This document shows, in pieces, positions 1-7,142 of a DNA stretch of 18,106 bases (position 1 is its first letter; each line of letters starts with the position of its first letter). A program made the position numbers and the translations under genes. Source of the DNA: DALYJJ01 sp031969915 (GTDB taxonomy: Bacteria > Acidobacteriota > Terriglobia > Bryobacterales > Bryobacteraceae); NCBI GenBank assembly GCA_031969915.1, contig DALYJJ010000123.1:1-18106 (forward strand), read 5' to 3'. Under the pieces are notes generated by a model. That model worked only from the letters and a program-made list of their open reading frames with translations. It searched no databases and was not told where the DNA came from.

Positions 1-2243
1 CGGGCAACGAGGGTGAGGATGGATTGGTCATTCCGACCTTCGCCACCATCTCTTCGCCGGGTACCGTGCAGAACGCTATCACGGTCGGCGCCATCACCAA
101 TTCGCGGGCCCTCTATCAGGGCGTTCGTGTGGAAGGCGCGGACGTTCCCGAACGCCTGCGCCGCATGCGCGCGCTGCTCGCCAACGGCCCCCGTCCCATC
201 GGGAATTTCCGCGCTCCCTTACGCGATGTCGCCGCGCTCTCCGACGATGGGCGCGCCTGCCAGCCTCTCGGACGCGACACTCTCTCCGGCGCCATCGCCA
301 TCGTTCGCCAGGGCGGCTGCCGGTTCCTGACCAAGGTCGAAAACACCCAGAAAGCCGGCGCCGCGGCCGTGCTCTTCTATCGCAGCGAAGGCGAGACCCC
401 CTTCCCCATCTCCGGCCTCCAGGACACCATCATTCCTTCCATCCTGATCGGCGCCGGCGACGGCCAGGCGCTGCGCGACTTCATCGCCTCCCGCCCCAAT
501 CGCGAAGCCACCATCGACACTGCCCTCCAGCCCGTCAATCGCGACGCCGACATCATCACCGCGTTCTCCTCCCTCGGCCCCTCCCTCGTCAACGCCCAGT
601 TGAAGCCCGAAATCGTGGCCCCGGGAATCAACCTCTACGCCGCCACCCAGAGGTACGACCCCAACGGCGACATGTACGACGAGTCCGGGTATACCGTGAC
701 CCAAGGCACCAGCTTCGCCGTGCCCTACGTGGCCGGCGCGGTGGCGCTGGTCAAGCAGCGCAATCCCACCTGGAACGCCGCCCAGTTGAAGTCCGCGGTG
801 GTCAATACCGCAAACTCCGATCTCGGCGACACGGACGACCCCAACAAACTCGCTAGTGTGATTGCCGCCGGCGCGGGCAAGCTGGATGTCGAACAGGCAG
901 TGAAAACCGCCGTCGGCGCCGATCCAGCGGCGGTGTCGTTTGGAGCCTGGGGAAGTGCAACGCCGCGGTCCGTCGGTGTCGTGTTCTACAACGGCGGCAC
1001 TGCTCCCGTCGGCCTGACCATCCGCGTGCGGCCCCGCGGCGCCACCTCATCGCCCGTCTCCGTCTCGCCCTCTAGCTTCAACCTCAACGCAGGCTCGCGG
1101 TCCAATGCCGTCACCGTGTCGCTCACCGGCACGCGTCCCGCCGCAGGCGTCTATGAGGGATTCCTCGAAGTGGAAGGTGCCGGCGTTCCCTTCGCCATTC
1201 CCTACCTCTTCGTCGTTCCCAACGGCGTTCCCCACAACGCAGTGCCCCTGCGCAGCTACGATTTCGAATCCTATCCGGGCGAAGAGTACGGCCCGCTCAG
1301 CTTCAAGGTCATCGACCGCTTCGGCCTCCCCGTTTCCGGCGTGCAGGTGAACTGGACCGCCCGGACCTCCGGCGCCGTCCTCCAGACCTCCGGGCGCACG
1401 GACGACTACGGCATCGCCGAAGCCTTTGTCCGCGTGGGTGAGCAATTGGGCGAACAGGTGTTTCGCGCCGAACTCGTCGGCGCGGGCCTCGAGCCCCTGG
1501 ACTTCATCGGCGTCGTGCGCCTGCTTCCGGTGATCGACGGCCAGCGCGTGGTGGACGCGGCCAGCGGACAGCCTCGGGTGGCTCCGGGGTCGTACTTGTC
1601 CATCTTCGGCCGCGGCCTTGCCACCGCGGGCCTGGGCGTGGTTCGCACGCCGTACCTGCCGGTGTCGATCGGCGGAACGTCGGTCAGCTTCTTTGTGCGC
1701 GACCGTATCTGGTCGCCGGGTACGCTCCATTTCGTCAGCGACGGCCAGGTGAACGTCCAGGTGCCCTGGGAATTGCAGGGCCAGGCGACGGCGACCATGT
1801 GGGTCACCGTGGCGGGCATCTCCTCGGCCAACTACACCCTCACGTTGCAGGACATCGTCCCCGGCTTCTTCGAGTACTTCGACGCCGCGGGGAACCGCCA
1901 GTTGCTGGTGGCGGCGCGCGGCGCGGACGTGATCACCATGGCCAACCCCGCGCGGCGCGGAGAGACCCTGGTCTTCTACGCCAACGGCGTGGGCCCCGTG
2001 AGCAACCCGCCGAAGTCGGGCGAAGTCGCCCTCCCGGACCCCCTATCGCGCGTCCAGAATTCGGTCGAAGTTACCATTGGCGGCCGGCCTGCGCGCGTCG
2101 AGTTTCAGGGTTTGACGCCGGGCGTCGTAGCGCTGTATCAGATCAACGTGCGCATCCCGGATGACGCCCCGCAGGGCATTCAGCCGGTGGTGCTCCGCGT
2201 GGCGGGCGTGGAATCGAAATCCGCGAACCTGCCCGTGCAATAA
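1..2243 (+). CDS. Secreted subtilisin-like (S8) protease with PA insert and Solibacter-type C-terminal domain, 5' truncated
   Basis: This is the 3' part of a serine endopeptidase gene that began left of the window; 746 codons are visible. The first complete codons read GNEG, with the Asn of the S8 oxyanion hole at bases 6-8, followed by SPGTVQNAITVGA, a typical post-Asn stretch. The catalytic Asp and His must lie outside the window. A protease-associated (PA) insert spans about 250-530. The nucleophile motif GTSFAVPYVAG has its Ser codon at 711-713. After the catalytic domain come a beta-sandwich, an invasin-like (Big_1-like) domain at about 1233-1506 (KVIDRFGLPVSGVQVNW), and a tail of about 230 residues from about 1530. 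That tail contains VAPGSYLSIFGRGLA, VNVQVPWEL and VVFYANGVGPV-like strands and resembles TIGR03437. The product is presumably exported. A second subtilase follows after 20 bases, so the pair is probably an operon or a tandem duplication. The protease call is near certain; the tail's family is from memory. Confidence 0.93.
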   Translation, partial: GNEGEDGLVIPTFATISSPGTVQNAITVGAITNSRALYQGVRVEGADVPERLRRMRALLANGPRPIGNFRAPLRDVAALSDDGRACQPLGRDTLSGAIAIVRQGGCRFLTKVENTQKAGAAAVLFYRSEGETPFPISGLQDTIIPSILIGAGDGQALRDFIASRPNREATIDTALQPVNRDADIITAFSSLGPSLVNAQLKPEIVAPGINLYAATQRYDPNGDMYDESGYTVTQGTSFAVPYVAGAVALVKQRNPTWNAAQLKSAVVNTANSDLGDTDDPNKLASVIAAGAGKLDVEQAVKTAVGADPAAVSFGAWGSATPRSVGVVFYNGGTAPVGLTIRVRPRGATSSPVSVSPSSFNLNAGSRSNAVTVSLTGTRPAAGVYEGFLEVEGAGVPFAIPYLFVVPNGVPHNAVPLRSYDFESYPGEEYGPLSFKVIDRFGLPVSGVQVNWTARTSGAVLQTSGRTDDYGIAEAFVRVGEQLGEQVFRAELVGAGLEPLDFIGVVRLLPVIDGQRVVDAASGQPRVAPGSYLSIFGRGLATAGLGVVRTPYLPVSIGGTSVSFFVRDRIWSPGTLHFVSDGQVNVQVPWELQGQATATMWVTVAGISSANYTLTLQDIVPGFFEYFDAAGNRQLLVAARGADVITMANPARRGETLVFYANGVGPVSNPPKSGEVALPDPLSRVQNSVEVTIGGRPARVEFQGLTPGVVALYQINVRIPDDAPQGIQPVVLRVAGVESKSANLPVQ

Positions 2244-2263
2244 AGGAAAGCGACCTTGAACCG

Positions 2264-4561
2264 ATGACCAGACTCCTGCTGCTGCTCGTTTGCTTCGCCA
2301 CGTTTCTCGGCGCGGCCACCGTCCCCGGCTACTACATCGTTGAATTGTCGGAGCAGCCGGCGATGGCGAAGGAAGGCGGCCGCGCCGCCGCGGTGGCGAG
2401 CGAGCAGGAGCGGATGCGAAGCGCGGTGGCCTCCACCGGCGCCGAGGTTGTCGCCGCGGTCAGCCTGGCGGCCAACGCGCTCATCGTCAAGACCGCCGAA
2501 AGCGAAGACGACTCGGTGGCCCGGGCGCGCCTGGAGGCACTGCCGGGCGTCCTGCGCGTTCGCCCCGTGCGCACCTACCGGCGCCTGCTCGATACCGCCC
2601 TGCCCATTCACGCTGTCACCGACGCCTGGCAGGCTGTGGGCGGACGCCAGAACGCCGGAAGGGGCGTTCGCATCGGCATCGTGGATACCGGAATCGACTC
2701 CACCCATCCCGGTTTCCAGTCTGACCTGCCCGTGCCCAGCGGGTTCCCCCGGGGGGACACCGCCGCCGCGGCCGGCAAGATTATTGTCGCCCGGTCGTAT
2801 TCGTTGACCGGCACGCCCCCCACCGCCAACGACGTGGAGGGGCACGGGACTTCCGTCGCCTTCGTCGCCGCCGGCTCCCCCACCGTGTCGCCGAGAGGCG
2901 AAATCTCCGGCGCCGCGCCCCAGGCTTATCTGGGCAACTACAAGGTCTTTCCGTCCCCGGATTCCGGAGCGCCCGATGCCCTCATTCTGCGCGCCATCGA
3001 CGACGCCATCGCGGACGGCATGGACATCCTGAACCTCAGCCTGGGCGGCGATGTCGCCGACCCGCCCGACGACGACATCCTGGCCCGCGCGCTGGAGCGC
3101 GCCACCGCCGCCGGCATCATCGTCGTCGTCGCCGTCGGAAACGCGGGCCCGGACCCGAACACCATCGGATCCCCGGCCACCACGCGATCCGCGATCTCCG
3201 TCGGCAGCCTCGGGAACGGGCGCGTGTTCTCGACGTCCCTGGTCCTCGGTTCGCGGCGGATCCTGGCGCTCGCGGGCAGCCGCGGGGGAACCAACGTCAG
3301 CGCCGCCCTCCGGGATGTGGCCGAGTTGGACCCCACCGGGCTCGCCTGCGTAGCCCTGCCCTCCGGCGGTTTGCAGGGCCGCGTGGCCTTGATTCTCCGC
3401 GGCACGTGTACGTTCGAGGAGAAATTGAACAACGTGCAGACGGCCGGCGCCGTAGGAGCCGTGGTGTACACCGATGAGGCGCGGCCCGAGCCGATCACCA
3501 TGGAGGTGGGCGCCGCCCGTCTCCCGGCGATGATGACTTCCTTCTCCGACGGCCTCGCAGTCAAGGCCGCCGCGCGCTCCGCTCAGTCCGTCACCCTCGA
3601 CTTCGCGGTAGGCGAGGTGCCCGTGGCCCCCAACCGCGTGGCCTCCTCCTCCAGCCGCGGTCCGAGCGTCGATTTGTCCATCAAGCCCGAGTTGCTCGCC
3701 GTCGGCGCGTCCGTCTACACGGCGCGCAACGGCGGAGGCTTTCGCGTGGTCGGCGGCACCAGTTTCTCCTCTCCGATGATGGCCGGGGCGGCCGCCGTTC
3801 TGAAGGCGGCCAGGCCCGGACTGGCCCCGGCCCAGTACAAGTCGCTGCTGGTCAACTATGCCCGGCCACTCTACGGCCCGGGCTCCGCCACGGTAACCAA
3901 TAGCCGCGACGCCGGCGCCGGCGCCCTGCAACTGTTGGCCAGCCTCTCGGCGCGCTCCACCGTCACTCCTTCCACGCTCAGCTTCGGCATCGCCACCGGC
4001 ACGGCGGACTTGACCCGCGAGATCACCGTGACCAATCTCTCCGATCGCGCGGACATCTTCACTCTGACCCCGGAAGTGCGGGCCGCCGGTCCTGTTCCCA
4101 CTATCACTCCCAACTCGGTGAACCTCGGCCCCCGCGAATCGCAGCGCGTCAACGTCCGCTGGAACGTCTCCGGACTCGCGCCGGGCGAGTACCAGGGCGC
4201 GGTGATCGTCACCGGCTTTCAAACCTCCCTCACCCCCGCCGCCGTTCCCTGGTGGTTCGGCGTGCCCGCCCAATCCGTGCGCACCATCACGCCCCTCGAG
4301 GTTCCGGACACCGCCCGGCCCGGCTCCGAACAGGCGTTCTTCTTGCGTCTCACCGACGCCGCCGGGATTCCCGTCACTTCCGTTACCCCGGAGGTCAGAG
4401 CCGGCGCAGGCGGAACGGCCACCATCACGACCGTCGCCGCCGAGCCTCGCCTCCCCGGCACGTATTTCGTCCGCGTGCGCATGGGAACCGCCGCCGGCAC
4501 GCAAAGCTTCACTGTGGCCGCCGGCGGCGTCGAACTCACCCTTCTCATTCCCGTCCAGTAA
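2264..4561 (+). CDS. Secreted subtilisin-like (S8) serine protease with I9-like propeptide and PA domain
   Basis: A complete 765-residue exported serine endopeptidase. Residues 1-18 are a signal peptide (MTRLLLLLVCFATFLGAA). Residues 22-105 resemble an I9 inhibitor propeptide (YYIVELSEQP, then a VVAAVSLAANALIVK strand). The catalytic triad is complete: Asp141 (IGIVDTGIDSTHPG), His194 (EGHGTSVAF) and Ser500 (GGTSFSSPMMAG), with oxyanion Asn293 (VGNAGPDPNT). A PA domain is inserted at about 335-445 (RGTCTFEEKLNNVQTAGAVGAVVY). Two beta-sandwich regions follow (about 555-670 and 675-765). Unlike the upstream paralogue, it stops after these and lacks the TIGR03437-like tail. The ATG is preceded by AAGGAAAG about 13 bases upstream, a rather distant ribosome site. 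The 20-base gap to the upstream gene suggests co-transcription. Substrates are unknown; a role in extracellular protein degradation is an inference from the family. Confidence 0.95.
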   Translation: MTRLLLLLVCFATFLGAATVPGYYIVELSEQPAMAKEGGRAAAVASEQERMRSAVASTGAEVVAAVSLAANALIVKTAESEDDSVARARLEALPGVLRVRPVRTYRRLLDTALPIHAVTDAWQAVGGRQNAGRGVRIGIVDTGIDSTHPGFQSDLPVPSGFPRGDTAAAAGKIIVARSYSLTGTPPTANDVEGHGTSVAFVAAGSPTVSPRGEISGAAPQAYLGNYKVFPSPDSGAPDALILRAIDDAIADGMDILNLSLGGDVADPPDDDILARALERATAAGIIVVVAVGNAGPDPNTIGSPATTRSAISVGSLGNGRVFSTSLVLGSRRILALAGSRGGTNVSAALRDVAELDPTGLACVALPSGGLQGRVALILRGTCTFEEKLNNVQTAGAVGAVVYTDEARPEPITMEVGAARLPAMMTSFSDGLAVKAAARSAQSVTLDFAVGEVPVAPNRVASSSSRGPSVDLSIKPELLAVGASVYTARNGGGFRVVGGTSFSSPMMAGAAAVLKAARPGLAPAQYKSLLVNYARPLYGPGSATVTNSRDAGAGALQLLASLSARSTVTPSTLSFGIATGTADLTREITVTNLSDRADIFTLTPEVRAAGPVPTITPNSVNLGPRESQRVNVRWNVSGLAPGEYQGAVIVTGFQTSLTPAAVPWWFGVPAQSVRTITPLEVPDTARPGSEQAFFLRLTDAAGIPVTSVTPEVRAGAGGTATITTVAAEPRLPGTYFVRVRMGTAAGTQSFTVAAGGVELTLLIPVQ

Positions 4562-4589
4562 GCGCAGCGGCCGCGGACGCCGGCTGCAC

Positions 4590-4595
4590 TATAAT
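4590..4595 (+). promoter_or_regulatory. -10 box (TATAAT) upstream of greA
   Basis: A perfect TATAAT lies 34 bases before the greA ATG, in a region that is otherwise G/C rich. No TTGACA-like -35 hexamer stands at the usual 16-18 base spacing. Instead, an imperfect GC hairpin (arms 4564-4571 and 4579-4587, loop of 7, one bulged base) sits just upstream. It is not followed by a T tract, so it is a weak terminator candidate for the protease gene. Transcription would start near 4602, giving a leader of under 30 bases. Confidence 0.6.
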
Positions 4596-4629
4596 CGTTG
4601 CAGGTTCGGACGGGCGCGCCCACCTCGGT

Positions 4630-5094
4630 ATGGAAGCACTGAAGAAAAAGATCCAGGATGAGATCGCAGCGTTGGAGTATGAGCTGCGCAATGAATTGCC
4701 GCGCGAGATCCTCAAGGCACGCGCGCACGGCGACCTCCGCGAGAATGCCGAGTTCCACGCCGCCAAGGAGCGCCAGCGGTTTGTCGACGCCCGCCTCGCC
4801 CAGTTGAAAAAGAAACTGGCCGACTTCTCGATGGTCGACCTGACACGGATCCCCAGGGATCGCGTCGGCCTCGGCTCCTCCGTCAAGGTGCTCGACCTCA
4901 AGAAAGATGAGGAAATCACGTTCAAGCTGGTCACCAGCGAGGAAGCGGACGCCGCCAACGGCCTGATTTCGACCAGTTCGCCCCTCGGAAAAGGGCTGCT
5001 TGGCAAACAGGTAGGAGATGAGGTAAAAATTCAGATTCCGGGCGGAATGCGGGAGTTCGAGATCCTGGAACTGACGACGATCCACGATTCCTGA
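4630..5094 (+). CDS. greA: Transcription elongation factor GreA
   Basis: A 154-residue GreA/GreB family protein, close to the usual length of about 158. These factors enter the RNA polymerase secondary channel and stimulate cleavage of backtracked transcripts. The N-terminal coiled coil (residues 1-70) carries the signature ARAHGDLRENAEFHAAKERQ at 30-49, with the acidic tip residues Asp35 and Glu38 that coordinate the catalytic metal. The C-terminal FKBP-like domain shows ISTSSPLGKGLLGKQVGDEV and IPGGMREFEIL, which match E. coli GreA closely. The ATG was chosen because the reading frame upstream runs into the protease gene and the Gre coiled coil begins right here. No good Shine-Dalgarno precedes it; instead there is a GGGCGCGCCC palindrome at 4612-4621. 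A lipid synthase gene follows after 18 bases on the same strand. GreA rather than GreB is favoured by length and tip sequence. Confidence 0.95.
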   Translation: MEALKKKIQDEIAALEYELRNELPREILKARAHGDLRENAEFHAAKERQRFVDARLAQLKKKLADFSMVDLTRIPRDRVGLGSSVKVLDLKKDEEITFKLVTSEEADAANGLISTSSPLGKGLLGKQVGDEVKIQIPGGMREFEILELTTIHDS

Positions 5095-5112
5095 CCCGCG
5101 CGCGAAGGAGCC

Positions 5113-5745
5113 ATGACGTACACCAGCGCGATCGGCAAAGCCTGCAATTGGGTGATCCTGAAGATCGTCCGGGCGCTGGCTTTGTCCCGGATTCACCCCA
5201 ACGTACTCACGTTCATCGGTCTGCTCATCAACGTCTGGGCGGCCGTGCTCCTGGGCACCGGCCGCTTCTTCGCCGCCGGACTGGTGATCACGGGCGGCGC
5301 CATCTTCGACATGGTGGACGGCCGCGTGGCGCGCGAGACCAACCAGGTGACTCGCTTCGGCGGCTTCTTCGATTCCGTGCTCGACCGGTATTCCGATCTG
5401 GCGCTGCTCATGGGCCTCCTGGTGTACTACGGCTCCATCAACCGGCCGTTTTACGTGGTCCTCACCGCCGTCGTGATGACCGCCTCGGTCATGGTCAGCT
5501 ACACCCGCGCACGGGCGGAAAACACGATTCCGCTCTGCAAAGTCGGCTTCATGGAGCGCCCGGAGCGCGTGGTGCTGATCATCATCGGAGCGCTGTTCAA
5601 CCGCATGGCGCCCGTGCTCTGGGTGATCGCGGTGCTCGGCAACCTCACCGTGGTGCACCGGATGATTCACACCTGGCAGGAGAGTCAGCGCCTGGAAGAT
5701 GCGCAACTGCGGCCCGCGCCGGATCCTTCGCGCGTGGGCCACTAA
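5113..5745 (+). CDS. CDP-alcohol phosphatidyltransferase family membrane enzyme
   Basis: A 210-residue integral membrane enzyme that transfers a phosphatidyl (diacylglycerol-phosphate) group from a CDP-lipid to an alcohol acceptor. The family signature is complete: D66-x2-DG(69-70)-x2-AR(73-74)-x8-G83-x3-D87-x3-D91. These Asp residues bind the two metals and the CDP group. About six hydrophobic segments are visible (around 30-48, 52-66, 96-108, 112-128, 152-165 and 166-180). Residues 130-136 (YTRARAE) and 148-152 (ERPER) recall the archaeal and mycobacterial phosphatidylinositol-phosphate synthase branch more than classical PgsA, but the acceptor cannot be read from sequence. AAGGAG at 5105-5110 lies only 2 bases from the ATG, which is tight, so a GTG at 5152 is a possible alternative; the ATG better preserves the N-terminal helix. 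It lies 18 bases after greA and is probably co-transcribed with it. Confidence 0.9.
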   Translation: MTYTSAIGKACNWVILKIVRALALSRIHPNVLTFIGLLINVWAAVLLGTGRFFAAGLVITGGAIFDMVDGRVARETNQVTRFGGFFDSVLDRYSDLALLMGLLVYYGSINRPFYVVLTAVVMTASVMVSYTRARAENTIPLCKVGFMERPERVVLIIIGALFNRMAPVLWVIAVLGNLTVVHRMIHTWQESQRLEDAQLRPAPDPSRVGH

Positions 5746-5786
5746 CTGCCGGGCCGGGGCGCGGGACTTTACAATGAAGGTTCGCG

Positions 5787-7142
5787 ATGAGACGCCGCCT
5801 CTGTGTCCTGCTCCCGTTGCTCTGGCTCTGCGGTTGCGCAATTCCCGGCGGCGTCCGTGTGATGAACGAGGCGGAACTGCGGGCCGCGCTCGCCTCCCCG
5901 CAAGCCGGCGCCATCGAACTGGGCGGCGGTGAGATTCTGCTCACCCGCGAATTGGTCCTGCCCGCGCGCCCGTTGACCCTTCGCGGCAGCCGCCGTTCCG
6001 TGCTCCGCCTGCACGGCGACTTCAACGCCATTCGCGCCGTCGAGCCGCGAGGACTGCTGCTCGAGCAGTTCGAAATCGCGGGCGCCCGCACGGACGCACA
6101 CGCGCGCCGCGGACTGCCTCCCTACAACGTCCCCTTTGCCCGCGACTTCAAGCGCAACGGCATCGTCATCGAGGGCGGACAGGACGTCATTGTCCGCAAC
6201 GTGACCCTGCGGCGCGTCACCGACTTCGCCGTGCTCGTCTCACGAACGCGCAACGTCAAGATCGAGGGGGTGACGGTGGAAGACAGCGGCTCGCTCGACG
6301 AACGCGGTATCAACAATACGAGCGGCGGCATCTTCCTCGAGGAGGGCGTGCAGCGGTTCGAAGTACTGGGCTGCACGCTGCGCCGCGTCCGCGGGAACGC
6401 GATCTGGACGCACTCCAACGCCAACGCTCCGCGCAATGAAGACGGGCGCTTCGCCAACAACACAGTGGACGAGACCGCCCGCGACGCGCTGCAGGTGGGC
6501 CACGCCACGCGCGTCGTCGTGGAGCACAACGAAGGCCGCCGGCTCGGCTACCCGGTTCCCGAAGTGGAGCCCGCCGGCTTCGCCGTGGGCGTGGATACGG
6601 CAGGCAATGTCGACGCGTCGGTCTATCGCTTCAACCGCTTCACCGATGTGAACGGGAATTGCATCAACCTCGACGGCTTCCACCACGGCGAGGTCAGGGA
6701 GAACCGGTGTGAGAGCACCGGTCCGTTCGAAGCCTATCCCTACATGCACTACGGCATCGTTTTCGGCAACGCGAATCCGGAGATGGAAAGTGAGCGCGTC
6801 GTCGTGGAGGGCAACGTCGTCGTGGGCGCCGGATATGGCGGCGTGTTTCTCATTGGTACGGGCCACACGGTGCGTGGCAATACGCTGCGGATGCTGAACC
6901 GGGCTCGCTGCACCGGCGACGGCCGCGTGGCCCGGTGCAACTACGCCCTTCACGAGCCGGACATGCTGCGCAGCGGCGTCTATTTCGCGCGCGCCGCCAA
7001 TCGCCCCTCGCGCACTGAGGCGAACGTCGTCGAGGGGAACACCCTGAGCGGCTTCGGCATGGACCGGTGGTGTGTCACCGCTGCCCCGGGCGTTTCCCTG
7101 AAGAAGCAGAGGATCGGACGGAACACGTGTCAGGCCGAGTAG
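5787..7142 (+). CDS. Lipoprotein with right-handed parallel beta-helix repeats
   Basis: A 451-residue predicted lipoprotein. The N-terminus MRRRLCVLLPLLWLCGCA has a charged n-region, a hydrophobic core and a lipobox-like LCGC with Cys17 as the likely lipidated residue; Cys at position -2 is unusual. From about residue 120 to 425 it shows PbH1-type rungs: NGIVIEGGQDVIVRNVTLRR, NVKIEGVTVEDSG, GIFLEEGVQRFEVLGCTLRR, RVVVEHNEGRR, RVVVEGNVVVGAGYGGVFLI and TVRGNTLRM. Such solenoids occur in pectate-lyase-like polysaccharide lyases, epimerases and structural surface proteins. No catalytic set can be named with confidence, so enzymatic activity is open. GAAGG at 5776-5780, 6 bases from the ATG, supports the start. 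Its 3' end overlaps the methyltransferase start by 16 bases, pointing to coupled translation and a shared process at the cell surface. Confidence 0.85.
   Translation: MRRRLCVLLPLLWLCGCAIPGGVRVMNEAELRAALASPQAGAIELGGGEILLTRELVLPARPLTLRGSRRSVLRLHGDFNAIRAVEPRGLLLEQFEIAGARTDAHARRGLPPYNVPFARDFKRNGIVIEGGQDVIVRNVTLRRVTDFAVLVSRTRNVKIEGVTVEDSGSLDERGINNTSGGIFLEEGVQRFEVLGCTLRRVRGNAIWTHSNANAPRNEDGRFANNTVDETARDALQVGHATRVVVEHNEGRRLGYPVPEVEPAGFAVGVDTAGNVDASVYRFNRFTDVNGNCINLDGFHHGEVRENRCESTGPFEAYPYMHYGIVFGNANPEMESERVVVEGNVVVGAGYGGVFLIGTGHTVRGNTLRMLNRARCTGDGRVARCNYALHEPDMLRSGVYFARAANRPSRTEANVVEGNTLSGFGMDRWCVTAAPGVSLKKQRIGRNTCQAE

Noticed and set aside
2180..4504. A very long minus-strand open frame (774 codons) across the second subtilase
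   Set aside because: The plus strand has a complete subtilase with all catalytic residues. The minus frame is rich in Gly, Arg, Ala and His with no domain, as expected for a shadow frame in GC-rich coding DNA.
4564..4587. GC hairpin after the second subtilase as an intrinsic terminator
   Set aside because: The stem has a bulge and there is no T tract after it; it directly precedes the TATAAT box instead.
4219..5841. A 540-codon minus-strand frame over greA and the CDP-alcohol transferase
   Set aside because: It is the antisense of two clear conserved genes; composition is low-complexity and no ribosome site or domain is visible.
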